A stretch of DNA of 14,842 bases from the NCBI GenBank assembly GCA_002430925.1, contig DJDD01000186.1, positions 1 to 14,842 of the forward strand. The letters run 5' to 3'. Of the stretch, positions 1 through 6,884 are shown in pieces. A model generated the notes under the pieces. That model saw only the letters and a list, made by a program, of their open reading frames with translations, was not told the DNA's origin and did no database searches. The position numbers and the translations under genes are program-made. Each line of letters opens with the position of its first letter. The first letter of the stretch is position 1. The DNA is from Flavobacteriales bacterium UBA5933. Its GTDB lineage: Bacteria; Bacteroidota; Bacteroidia; Flavobacteriales; Weeksellaceae.

Positions 1-238
1 TCGAGAATAGAATTTTATCTTAAAACCTTTTTTCTAAATATAAAATGCCAACAGGTTAAAACAGAATAAAACTAGAAGTACAAATTTTGAAGTAAGAAGT
101 ACGAAAATAGAAATTGATAATTTTATAAACGTAATAACATAATCACTGAAAAACTTTTGTCCTGACGTTGAATAACGGTAAAAAATTAAAAGAAAAATTC
201 TAAAATAACTTCTCGTAGCGTTTTTTCTAATTTGTATG

Positions 239-246
239 TATCTTTG
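239..246 (+). promoter_or_regulatory. Bacteroidota-type -7 box for folD
   Basis: TATCTTTG matches the TAnnTTTG -7 consensus of Bacteroidota housekeeping promoters and lies 21 bp before the folD ATG at 268. No good TTTG -33 element is seen at 17-23 bp upstream, so the match is partial. The box excludes the upstream in-frame start at 232, which would begin before the likely transcript start. Confidence 0.6.
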
Positions 247-267
247 CACAAACAGAACAAAAAAACA

Positions 268-1146
268 ATGCAAACTTTAAATGGTATTAAACTAGCTAAA
301 GAAATCAAAGAAGAGATTAAAGAGTTAGTTGAAAGCTACAAGAATCAAGGACAAAGAGTGCCACATTTGGGTGCGATATTAGTAGGAAGTAACGGTGCTT
401 CTCAAACTTATGTAGACAATAAAATAAAAGATTGTCAATTCGTAGGTTATGAATCATCAGAACTTCGCTTGCCAGATACTATTTCTCAAGAAGAATTAAT
501 TGCAGAAATAGAAAAATGGAATAATGATGATACATTAGATGGTTTCATCGTGCAATTGCCATTACCAAAGCATATCGATCAGGAAGCTGTTATTAACGCA
601 ATTGATCCTAACAAAGATGTTGATGGTTTTCACCCAATGAATTTTGGAAAAATGGCTTTGGAAATGGAAACATTTTTACCAGCAACTCCATTTGGAATTA
701 TGGAAATGTTGGAAAGATATAACATAGATACTGTTGGTAAACATACGGTTGTTATAGGACGTTCTCGTATTGTTGGTCGACCAATGAGTATTTTGATGAG
801 TAAAAATGGTAATCCTGGAAATAGTACGGTTACATTGACACACTCGAAAACAGAAAATTTAGAACAATTTACAAAAGAAGCTGATATTGTGATTACAGCA
901 TTAGGAGTTCCTGGTTTCTTGAAGGCAGACATGATAAAAGATGGTGCTGTTATTATAGATGTAGGAATTACTCGTGTAGATGATTCATCTAATCCAAGAG
1001 GATTTGTACTAGCTGGTGACGTAGATTTTGACAACGTGAAAGAAAAAGCATCTTGGATAACGCCTGTTCCTGGTGGAGTTGGGCCGATGACACGTGCTAT
1101 GTTGTTAAAAAATACATTATTAGCATACGATAGAAGAAAAAAATAA
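268..1146 (+). CDS. folD: Bifunctional methylenetetrahydrofolate dehydrogenase / methenyltetrahydrofolate cyclohydrolase
   Basis: This cytosolic enzyme interconverts 5,10-methylene-THF and 10-formyl-THF using NADP(H), supplying C1 units for purines and formyl-methionine. The 292-residue product has the normal family length. Visible signatures are the catalytic YxxxK (Y48, K52), VQLPLP at 95-100, DVDGFHP at about 117-123, the dinucleotide-binding GRSRIVGRPM at 164-173 and PVPGGVGPMT at 266-275. I chose the ATG at 268 (MQTLNGIK) because an upstream in-frame start at 232 overlaps the -7 box and adds a non-family leader. The stop is 7 bp before the queE start, so the two are probably co-transcribed. 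Nothing is truncated or missing. Identification is secure. Confidence 0.97.
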   Translation: MQTLNGIKLAKEIKEEIKELVESYKNQGQRVPHLGAILVGSNGASQTYVDNKIKDCQFVGYESSELRLPDTISQEELIAEIEKWNNDDTLDGFIVQLPLPKHIDQEAVINAIDPNKDVDGFHPMNFGKMALEMETFLPATPFGIMEMLERYNIDTVGKHTVVIGRSRIVGRPMSILMSKNGNPGNSTVTLTHSKTENLEQFTKEADIVITALGVPGFLKADMIKDGAVIIDVGITRVDDSSNPRGFVLAGDVDFDNVKEKASWITPVPGGVGPMTRAMLLKNTLLAYDRRKK

Positions 1147-1153
1147 AAATATT

Positions 1154-1801
1154 ATGATACACATTGCATCTACAACTGCAGAAGAGCAAAGTTTACTAGA
1201 AGACGGAAAATTATTACCTGTTATGGAGCATTTCTATACCATTCAAGGGGAAGGAATGTACACAGGTGTTGCATCATATTTTATTCGTTTGGGTGGTTGC
1301 GATGTAGGTTGTCATTGGTGCGATGTAAAAGATAGTTGGGATGCTGAAAAGCATCCCTTAACAAATGTTGATGAGTTGGTTGATCTTGCTACTTCGCAAG
1401 CAAAAACCATCATTATTACTGGTGGAGAACCTTTGATGTGGGATTTGACTTACTTGACTAAAAAGTTACATGAAAAAGGTGCTCGTATACACATAGAAAC
1501 TTCTGGTGCTTACCCATTGAGTGGAGAAATTGATTGGGTATGTTTATCTCCTAAAAAAATGATGTTACCATTGGATGAGGTTTGTGAGGCTGCAAATGAA
1601 TTGAAATGTATTATTTTTAATAATCATGATTTTAAATTTGCTGAAGAACAAGCTGCACGTGTTGGTGAAGATTGTACTCTTTTCCTACAAACAGAATGGA
1701 GTAAACGGGAAAAAAATCTTCCTTTGATCGTAGATTATGTAAAAGAAAATCCGAAATGGAGATATTCTTTACAGACACATAAATACCTTGATATTCCTTA
1801 G
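1154..1801 (+). CDS. queE: 7-carboxy-7-deazaguanine synthase (radical SAM)
   Basis: QueE converts 6-carboxy-5,6,7,8-tetrahydropterin to 7-carboxy-7-deazaguanine in the queuosine/preQ0 pathway, using a [4Fe-4S] cluster and S-adenosylmethionine. The 215-residue protein has FYTIQGEG (27-34), the QueE-type cluster motif C49-x3-C53-x2-C56, ITGGEP at 88-93, ETSG at 115-118 and a C-terminal LQTHK segment typical of the Bacteroidota form. It starts 7 bp after folD in the same direction, suggesting one transcript; both enzymes act on pterin-type chemistry, though this pairing may simply be conserved gene order. An imperfect hairpin overlaps its stop codon (1783-1817). Confidence 0.95.
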   Translation: MIHIASTTAEEQSLLEDGKLLPVMEHFYTIQGEGMYTGVASYFIRLGGCDVGCHWCDVKDSWDAEKHPLTNVDELVDLATSQAKTIIITGGEPLMWDLTYLTKKLHEKGARIHIETSGAYPLSGEIDWVCLSPKKMMLPLDEVCEAANELKCIIFNNHDFKFAEEQAARVGEDCTLFLQTEWSKREKNLPLIVDYVKENPKWRYSLQTHKYLDIP

Positions 1802-1817
1802 GGATTTATCAAGATAT
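1783..1817 (+). other. Imperfect hairpin across the queE stop codon
   Basis: ATACCTTGATA (1783-1793) and TATCAAGATAT (1807-1817) pair at 10 of 11 positions, leaving a 13-nt loop that contains the TAG stop. No run of T follows directly, so it is not a standard intrinsic terminator. It may stabilise the 3' end of the folD-queE mRNA. Confidence 0.4.
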
Positions 1818-1855
1818 CTGCCTAAAATCATAGGTATTCTTATTCATTCTAATTT

Positions 1856-1883
1856 TTTGAGTGATTCAAAATCATTATCTTTA
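1856..1883 (+). promoter_or_regulatory. Probable promoter of the azurin-like gene
   Basis: TTTG (1856-1859) is followed after 16 bp by TATCTTTA (1876-1883), close to the Bacteroidota TTTG-N17-23-TAnnTTTG pattern. The spacing is 1 bp short and the last base of the -7 box differs. It lies 18 bp before the ATG at 1902. Confidence 0.5.
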
Positions 1884-1901
1884 TGAAAATATAGATTGAT
1901 T

Positions 1902-2423
1902 ATGAAAAAACTATTTTTACTTAGTTGCACAGCTCTATTTATTATGAGTTGTGGAGAATCTAAAAAAGCAGACTCAACTCAACCCGAAATTGATTATAGC
2001 ACAGCTACAGATAGTAACGAAGCTGAAGCTACACCAGCTGTTGCAACAAACAATCATATTGTTTTGAAAGCTGGTGATGATATGCGCTTCGATAAAACAG
2101 ATTTTACTGTAAAAGCTGGTGAAGAAGTTACATTGATATTTATGAATTCTGGAGAGATGTCTAAAGAAGCAATGGGACATAATTTTGTCTTATTAAAACC
2201 AGGTTCTGATGCATCTGCATTTGCTAGTGATGCAGTTTCTGCTAAAGCAACGGATTATATTCCTACAGACTTACAAAGTGAAATTATAGCTCATACTAAA
2301 TTACTAGGTGGTAAAGAGAATGATCAAATAAAATTTACTTTAGAACCAGGAACTTATGATTTTTTATGTTCTTTCCCAGGACACTATGGTTCTATGAATG
2401 GAAAAATTACAGCTGTTAAATAA
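1902..2423 (+). CDS. Azurin-like blue copper lipoprotein
   Basis: This is a type-1 copper protein, probably a membrane-anchored electron carrier on the periplasmic side. The 173-residue precursor has a short hydrophobic signal ending in a lipobox (FIMS|C17), then a low-complexity Ala/Glu/Thr linker to about residue 50, then the azurin fold. All four copper ligands are visible: H93 in MGHN, C156, H161 and M165 in the CSFPGHYGSM loop. I chose the ATG at 1902 (MKKLFLL) over the TTG six bases upstream because it gives a normal signal peptide. It is monocistronic by appearance, with its own promoter-like element and a strong terminator at 2460-2491. The redox partner (for example a cytochrome peroxidase or oxidase) cannot be told from the window. 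Confidence 0.92.
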   Translation: MKKLFLLSCTALFIMSCGESKKADSTQPEIDYSTATDSNEAEATPAVATNNHIVLKAGDDMRFDKTDFTVKAGEEVTLIFMNSGEMSKEAMGHNFVLLKPGSDASAFASDAVSAKATDYIPTDLQSEIIAHTKLLGGKENDQIKFTLEPGTYDFLCSFPGHYGSMNGKITAVK

Positions 2424-2459
2424 AATATTTGTAGATACCGAATGTATTTACGAAATAAT

Positions 2460-2491
2460 AAACCCTACATTTTTGTAGGGTTTTTGTTTTT
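2460..2491 (+). terminator. Intrinsic terminator after the azurin-like gene
   Basis: AAACCCTACA (2460-2469) and TGTAGGGTTT (2474-2483) form a perfect 10-bp stem with a TTTT loop, followed by a T-rich tract. It sits 36 bp after the azurin stop codon. Confidence 0.9.
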
Positions 2492-2568
2492 ATTAAGTTT
2501 TATTAAGAGTATTAAATTAATAATTACACTTATATTCTATAAATCAAAAACTTAAATAAGTTATTTTT

Positions 2569-2599
2569 TTTGATAATTTATTAATTGTACGTAATTTTG
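2569..2599 (+). promoter_or_regulatory. Promoter of the yefM-yoeB pair
   Basis: TTTG (2569-2572), a 19-bp spacer and TAATTTTG (2592-2599) fit the Bacteroidota consensus fully. The -7 box ends 22 bp before the antitoxin ATG. Two TGTAC-type sites overlap and flank the -7 box, which fits autoregulation by the antitoxin-toxin complex. Confidence 0.75.
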
Positions 2600-2603
2600 T
2601 ACA
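2586..2603 (+). promoter_or_regulatory. Candidate YefM-YoeB operator (two TGTAC half-palindromes)
   Basis: TGTACG (2586-2591) and TGTACA (2598-2603) lie exactly 12 bp apart centre to centre, the second overlapping the end of the -7 box. The E. coli yefM operator is known to use TGTACA cores at about this spacing. Assignment here is by sequence resemblance only. Confidence 0.6.
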
Positions 2604-2621
2604 TAATTAAATACAATAATT

Positions 2622-2876
2622 ATGTTAATAGCAAGTGTTTCAGATTTCAGAAAAGATATAAAATCTTACTTAGATAAAGTTTCAAAAAATTTTGAAACCT
2701 TAATTATTAATAGAGGAAAAGATTCAGGTATTGTAGTAATGTCTCTTGAGGAATACAATTCTTTAATGGCAACAAATCATGAATTATCTTCACGTGTCAA
2801 TGAATTAAGACTTGATTCAGCTATTGAAAAATTAAAAACTAATCAATCTTTTGAAAAAGAATTAATCGAAGAATAA
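2622..2876 (+). CDS. yefM: Type II antitoxin, Phd/YefM family
   Basis: This 84-residue protein is the labile antitoxin that neutralises the YoeB-type toxin encoded next to it and represses the operon. The N-terminal Phd/YefM fold is clear: an initial strand then S-x-F/R-x-x-x-x-x-Y-L-D-K-V, then INRGKDSGIVVMSLEEYNSL (about 29-48), the typical hairpin and helix. The C-terminal part (about 55-84) is acidic and charged, as expected for the toxin-binding tail that is disordered when unbound. Its TAA stop abuts the toxin ATG without a gap (TAAATG), implying translational coupling. Upstream are a consensus promoter and a candidate operator. Confidence 0.93.
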   Translation: MLIASVSDFRKDIKSYLDKVSKNFETLIINRGKDSGIVVMSLEEYNSLMATNHELSSRVNELRLDSAIEKLKTNQSFEKELIEE

Positions 2877-3134
2877 ATGAAATATGTATTCGTAGATGAA
2901 TCTTGGGAAGATTATTTATTTTGGCAAAAAACAGATAAGAAAAAAGTTAAACGTATCAACGATTTATTAAAAGATATATCACGTACACCTTTTACGGGAA
3001 TAGGTAAGCCTGAGCCATTAAAGCACAAATATTCAGGTTTTTGGTCAAGGAGAATTGACGATGAGCATCGTTTAATATACAAATATGAAGAGGGGCAGAT
3101 ACTGATTGCTAAATGCCGTTTTCATTATGATTAA
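2877..3134 (+). CDS. yoeB: Type II toxin YoeB, ribosome-dependent mRNA endoribonuclease
   Basis: YoeB toxins cleave mRNA in the ribosomal A site and arrest translation when the antitoxin is lost. The 85-residue product is nearly collinear with E. coli YoeB: ESWEDYLFWQ near the start, RTPFTGIGKPEPLKH (36-50), SGFWSRRI (53-60), DEHRLIY (62-68) and CRFHY at the end. The residues known to matter in the family are in place at the same numbers (E46, R65, H83, Y84), so it is probably active. It is directly coupled to the antitoxin. No terminator is evident before the abortive-infection-like gene 133 bp downstream, so read-through into it is possible. Confidence 0.95.
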   Translation: MKYVFVDESWEDYLFWQKTDKKKVKRINDLLKDISRTPFTGIGKPEPLKHKYSGFWSRRIDDEHRLIYKYEEGQILIAKCRFHYD

Positions 3135-3238
3135 ATTACAATTAATATTACTGCAATTAATAAATAATTACTTTTTACATATTAATTATATAAAATAATA
3201 GATATGTGAAAATTTTTATATTATTTACTTCGTAATAA

Positions 3239-3264
3239 TTATTTTAACTACAATTATAAAATAA
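3239..3264 (+). repeat. AT-only inverted repeat just before the Abi_C gene
   Basis: TTATTTTA (3239-3246) and TAAAATAA (3257-3264) are perfect 8-bp complements with a 10-nt gap, ending 3 bp before the ATG at 3268. It could fold over the start region or be an operator, but AT-only repeats arise easily by chance here. No TAnnTTTG box is seen in 3135-3267. Confidence 0.25.
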
Positions 3265-3267
3265 AAA

Positions 3268-4056
3268 ATGAGTGAATTAAAAGGACATATTTCTAATTGG
3301 TTAATAGAATTAGATGAAGAGAAGGCTATTAATTTTTTTAATGATTGCGAAATTGATACTATTTATATTGATACATTATTTTCTATGGATGATGACATTG
3401 AAACGTATATGCATGATGTAACAATAAGTGTTCCATTGAAAATTTATCGTAAAATAGATGAATATTCACAAGAAGTTTCAATTATTGAATCGGCTATAAC
3501 AGAATGTGGTCAATCTGATGGTATTTATGTTAGAAATATTAATTGGAGACCTTATCTTAAAGATGAATATAAAAAACAATCTGATAGAAAAGCTATAGAA
3601 ATCACTCAAATTTTAACACAGGAATATGTTGATAAACAAGTTCGACTCATGAATAATTCTATTAATAGTAATCCTCATTTAGCGTTAGGAATTTCAAAAG
3701 AATTAATAGAAACTTGTTGTAAACATATTTTAATAAAATATCAAAAAGAAATTAATAAAGAATGGGATATTACAAAACTTGTAAAGGAAACAAATAAACA
3801 AATAAATTTAATGCCATTTGAAGTTGAAAATATTGAATTAGCAAAAACATCAATTGCAAAAATATTAGGAGGTTTCGCAAATATCGTTCATGGTATAACT
3901 GAATTAAGAAATTCATATGGAACAGGACATGGACATTCTCCTGAATTTAAATCACTAGATAATATTTATACAAGACTTGCAGTTTCAGCTTCAAGTGAAT
4001 TAGCCATTTTTTATTTAAAATTAGAAAAATTAAATAATACAAAAAGTAACAGCTAA
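3268..4056 (+). CDS. Abortive-infection family protein (Abi_C-like C-terminal domain)
   Basis: The 262-residue protein resembles abortive-infection (phage defence) proteins with a C-terminal Abi_C domain. The N-terminal half (1-130) is acidic, mixed alpha/beta and not recognised. The C-terminal half (about 135-255) is helical and has the family-like segments: ALGISKELIETCCKHIL (138-154), then a helix around 187-212 leading into ELRNSYGTGHGH (212-223). Within that, R214-x6-H221 with Asn after the Arg fits the HEPN RNase pattern R-x4-6-H, so an RNase-type effector is plausible; that step is inference. No signal peptide or membrane segment is present. It follows the YefM/YoeB pair and is closed by a terminator at 4153-4190. 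No phage target or trigger can be read from the sequence. Confidence 0.75.
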   Translation: MSELKGHISNWLIELDEEKAINFFNDCEIDTIYIDTLFSMDDDIETYMHDVTISVPLKIYRKIDEYSQEVSIIESAITECGQSDGIYVRNINWRPYLKDEYKKQSDRKAIEITQILTQEYVDKQVRLMNNSINSNPHLALGISKELIETCCKHILIKYQKEINKEWDITKLVKETNKQINLMPFEVENIELAKTSIAKILGGFANIVHGITELRNSYGTGHGHSPEFKSLDNIYTRLAVSASSELAIFYLKLEKLNNTKSNS

Positions 4057-4152
4057 TATCATATCGATTTATTTAAATCTCAGATTAATAAATAAAAACA
4101 AAGTTTTATATTTTTTATTCACAATAATTTATCAAACTTATAAAAACACAAA

Positions 4153-4190
4153 AAACCGTAGTAAATAATATTACTACGGTTTATATATTT
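4153..4190. terminator. Bidirectional terminator between the Abi_C gene and the kinase gene
   Basis: AAACCGTAGTAA (4153-4164) and TTACTACGGTTT (4171-4182) form a perfect 12-bp stem with a 6-nt loop. T-rich sequence follows on both strands (TTTATATATTT on plus; TTTGTGTTTTTA on minus), so it can end both converging transcripts. Confidence 0.88.
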
Positions 4191-4207
4191 CTAAGAATTA
4201 ATTATTC

Positions 4208-5128
4208 TTATAAATTAATTGAGAAATCCATTAATTCATGGAATTTTCTTAATCTATTGATTAATCCTTCTCTGTCTAAATTTTGTAAAGATTCTGTACC
4301 AAATTTTTCACAAGTAACAGATGCTAAAGCAGAACCATAAACAATAGCTCTTTTCATGTTATCAAAAGAAAAATCGTTTGTCTTTGCTAAGTATCCAGAA
4401 AAACCTCCAGCAAATGTATCTCCAGCTCCTGTAGGATCAAATACATCTTCTAATGGTAAAGCTGGTGCAAAGAAAACTTGATCATTTTGGAATAATAAAG
4501 CACCATGTTCACCTTTTTTGATGATTACAGTTTTTGGCCCAAAATCCATAATTTTTTTAGCAGCTTTTACTAAGCTATATTCTCCAGATAATTGACGAGC
4601 TTCTTCATCATTGATAGAAATTACATCAACATCTTTTATAACGTCCATTAATTCTGGTAAAGCACAATCCATCCAAAAGTTCATAGTATCTAAAACAACT
4701 AATCCTGGACGTTTGTCTAATTGTGTTAAAACTCCTTTTTGTACTAATGGGTGTAAATTACCTAACATTAAAACATCTGGAGATTTACGATTTTGTGGTA
4801 CAACAGGATTAAAAGTTTCTAAAACATTTAATTCTGTAACTAAAGTATCACGTGTATTTAAATCGTTGTGGTATTTTCCTTCCCAAAAGAATGTTTTTCC
4901 ATCTTTTACGATTTCTAAACCATCTAAATTAATTCCTTTAGAAGTTAATAAATCGATATATTCTTGTGGAAAATCTCCTCCTACTACAGATACAATAGCT
5001 GTATCAACGCCTAATAAAGAAGACGCCATTCCGATATATGTAGCGGCACCTCCTAAGATTTTGTCTGTTTTCCCAAATGGAGACTCTAACTTATCAAAGG
5101 CAACTGTACCTACTGTTAATAAACTCAT
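4208..5128 (-). CDS. PfkB-family carbohydrate/nucleoside kinase
   Basis: This 306-residue enzyme belongs to the ribokinase/PfkB family, which phosphorylates sugars or nucleosides with ATP. The N-terminal substrate-site GG motif (GGAATYIG, 26-33) and the C-terminal signature DPTGAGDTFAGG (231-242), with D237 as the expected catalytic base, are both intact, and the length is normal. The substrate cannot be assigned from sequence alone, so I give no gene symbol. It lies 50 bp downstream of hisS on the same strand, with a -7 box in the gap, so it may be transcribed alone or by read-through. A bidirectional terminator follows at 4153-4190. Confidence 0.88.
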   Translation of the reverse strand: MSLLTVGTVAFDKLESPFGKTDKILGGAATYIGMASSLLGVDTAIVSVVGGDFPQEYIDLLTSKGINLDGLEIVKDGKTFFWEGKYHNDLNTRDTLVTELNVLETFNPVVPQNRKSPDVLMLGNLHPLVQKGVLTQLDKRPGLVVLDTMNFWMDCALPELMDVIKDVDVISINDEEARQLSGEYSLVKAAKKIMDFGPKTVIIKKGEHGALLFQNDQVFFAPALPLEDVFDPTGAGDTFAGGFSGYLAKTNDFSFDNMKRAIVYGSALASVTCEKFGTESLQNLDREGLINRLRKFHELMDFSINL

Positions 5129-5155
5129 TTTATATATTCTAAATTAAATAGTTTG

Positions 5156-5163
5156 CAAATATA
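5156..5163 (-). promoter_or_regulatory. -7 box for the PfkB-family kinase gene
   Basis: On the minus strand TATATTTG matches TAnnTTTG and lies 27 bp before the kinase ATG. No well-spaced TTTG is seen upstream, where the end of hisS begins, so the promoter is only partly supported. Confidence 0.5.
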
Positions 5164-5178
5164 TTGAACTTCTTTCAA

Positions 5179-6549
5179 TTATAAGGCATTAGCCAAATCT
5201 GAAAATGCAATTTCTGTTTGTTCTCCAGAAATCATATCCTTTACTGTTGCTTTTTGTTCTTCAATTTCTTTTTCTCCTAAAAGAATTACTTTCTTAATTC
5301 CTTTTTTATCTGCATATCCCATTTGCTTTTTCATTTTAGCATCATCAGGATATACTTCTGTATTAATACCTTGTGAACGTAATTGTTTTACCAATTTCAT
5401 GGCTTCTGTAGCTTCTTTGTTTCCAAAGTTGATAAACAAGGCTTGAATGTTTGTAGAATCTTCTAATGCAGGAAAAAGATTATTATCTTCTAAAACAAGA
5501 TAAATACGATCTAATCCAAAAGAAATTCCAACACCAGAAATATCTTTTAATCCAAAGATTCCAGTTAAATCGTCATAACGACCACCTCCACCAATAGATG
5601 AAGAAAATTCTCCGATTTTAGCTTTTACTTCAAAAATAGCACCTGTGTAATAATCAAGTCCACGAGCCAAAGTAAGATTAAGAATTAAATCTGCTGATTG
5701 TAATCCTAATTTTTCTGTATTTTCAAAAACAAATTCTAATTCTTCGATTCCTTTTAATCCTGTTTCAGATGTTTTTAAAATTTCTTTTAATTGAGAAAAT
5801 TGTGTTTTATAATCTCCATTCATCGAAAATAAAGGAGATAAAATTTCTATAGCTTGTTCAGAAATACCTTTTCCTCGCATTTCTTCTTTTACAGCTTCTT
5901 CACCAATTTTGTCTAATTTATCTAAGGCAACAGTAAAATCGATTAATTGTGCAGATATATCCGCAACTTCTGCTAATCCAGATAATATTTTACGGTTGTT
6001 GATGTGTATTTCTACAGGAGCATTTAATTGAGTGAAAACAGAATCATATAATTGTACAAAATCTACTTCTTGCAATAAAGAATCAGAACCTACAACATCT
6101 GCATCACATTGAAAAAATTCACGGAAACGACCTTTTTGAGGACGATCTGCTCTCCAAACGGGCTGAATTTGAAAACGCTTAAAAGGAAATGTTATTTCGT
6201 TTTGATGTTGTACAACGTAACGTGCAAAAGGAACTGTTAAATCATAACGTAAAGCCTTTTCTGAAATTTTTGAAATTACTTTTTGGCTATTTTTTTCTGC
6301 CAATAATTGTTCATCAACTTTAGATAAATAATCTCCCGAGTTAAGAATTTTAAAAATTAAACGATCTCCTTCTTCACCGTATTTACCAGTTAAAGTAGAT
6401 AAGTTTTCGAAAGATGGAGTTTCTATCGGAGAAAAACCAAATAACACAAACTGTTTTTTGATTGTGTTGATGATATATTGACGACGATTAACTTCTAAAG
6501 GAGAAAAATCTCTTGTTCCTTTAGGAATCGATGGTTTTTGAATTGCCAT
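5179..6549 (-). CDS. hisS: Histidine--tRNA ligase
   Basis: HisRS charges tRNA-His with histidine using ATP in the cytosol. The 456-residue protein has the class II synthetase layout: KGTRDF (10-15), RYDLTVPFAR (101-110), motif 2 around FQIQPVWRADRPQKGRFREF (126-145), the histidine-specific LARGLDYYTG (294-303), GGGGRYDDL (320-328) and motif 3 GVGISFGLDRI (339-349). The last 90 residues or so form the anticodon-binding domain. Length fits the longer HisRS common in Bacteroidota. The start MAIQKPS is in context with family N-termini. A long AT-rich gap (6550-6884) separates it from the divergent stress-protein gene. Confidence 0.97.
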   Translation of the reverse strand: MAIQKPSIPKGTRDFSPLEVNRRQYIINTIKKQFVLFGFSPIETPSFENLSTLTGKYGEEGDRLIFKILNSGDYLSKVDEQLLAEKNSQKVISKISEKALRYDLTVPFARYVVQHQNEITFPFKRFQIQPVWRADRPQKGRFREFFQCDADVVGSDSLLQEVDFVQLYDSVFTQLNAPVEIHINNRKILSGLAEVADISAQLIDFTVALDKLDKIGEEAVKEEMRGKGISEQAIEILSPLFSMNGDYKTQFSQLKEILKTSETGLKGIEELEFVFENTEKLGLQSADLILNLTLARGLDYYTGAIFEVKAKIGEFSSSIGGGGRYDDLTGIFGLKDISGVGISFGLDRIYLVLEDNNLFPALEDSTNIQALFINFGNKEATEAMKLVKQLRSQGINTEVYPDDAKMKKQMGYADKKGIKKVILLGEKEIEEQKATVKDMISGEQTEIAFSDLANAL

Positions 6550-6707
6550 TTTCTAAAATTGTATTTTAAATATCAAAAGTTATTTTATAAAAATATTCCG
6601 TTGATATAGCTCGATTCGCAATGTAACTTCTCTTTGTTATTACTTGAAAAATTACTTGTTTGATGAATTTCGAGTTTAAAACCTCAACAACAATATTTAA
6701 TATTCTA

Positions 6708-6715
6708 CAAAAATA
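6708..6715 (-). promoter_or_regulatory. Possible -7 box for hisS
   Basis: Minus-strand TATTTTTG fits TAnnTTTG but lacks a TTTG element at the right distance and lies about 160 bp from the start codon. It is given as the best match in the gap, with low confidence. Confidence 0.3.
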
Positions 6716-6846
6716 AGGCTTTTTAAACTTTTTATAATTTTAAATCTTTAATTTTTGAGTTGTTTTTATAGAGTTGTTAGTAAAAATGAAGTGTTTACAA
6801 TAAACATCTATACAACGTTTATTTCTCTAAACTAAATATTAAATCG

Positions 6847-6854
6847 TAAATTTG
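6847..6854 (+). promoter_or_regulatory. -7 box for the stress-protein gene
   Basis: TAAATTTG matches TAnnTTTG and ends 30 bp before the ATG at 6885. It overlaps an in-frame TTG at 6852, which rules that TTG out as the start. No clear -33 TTTG precedes it. Confidence 0.5.
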
Positions 6855-6884
6855 AGTAAGACCATTTACTTAAAAAAGATTATT

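Larger units (their letters stand above)
6550..6884. other. Divergent intergenic region between hisS and the stress-protein gene
   Basis: This 335-bp stretch is very AT-rich and codes for nothing I can support. For the stress-protein gene a -7 box is seen at 6847-6854. For hisS the best minus-strand box is TATTTTTG at 6708-6715, which would give a leader of about 150 nt; a looser variant (TA-N3-TTTG, 6574-6582) lies closer to the start. I saw no histidine-rich leader peptide, T-box or strong hairpin. Confidence 0.4.

Noticed and set aside
74..102. AGAAGTAC direct repeat (74-81 and 95-102) upstream of folD
   Set aside because: Only 8 bp, in AT-rich DNA far from the promoter; chance is a sufficient explanation.
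34..273. Minus-strand open frame of 79 codons rich in Phe, Leu and Ile before folD
   Set aside because: It overlaps the folD promoter and start, its composition is what AT-rich non-coding DNA gives when read in this frame, and it has no family resemblance.
630..1034. Minus-strand open frame of 134 codons inside folD
   Set aside because: It lies wholly within the well-supported folD gene in the opposite direction and has no protein-like motifs.
1974..2180. Minus-strand open frame inside the azurin-like gene
   Set aside because: Complement of a gene whose copper ligands and signal peptide are clear.
4611..5147. Plus-strand open frame of 178 codons opposite the PfkB-family kinase gene
   Set aside because: Full overlap with a kinase gene whose signature motifs are intact; low-quality composition rich in Ser, Thr and Lys.
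6550..6700. T-box or histidine leader-peptide attenuator for hisS
   Set aside because: No T-box-like conserved segment, no run of His codons and no terminator hairpin in the leader.
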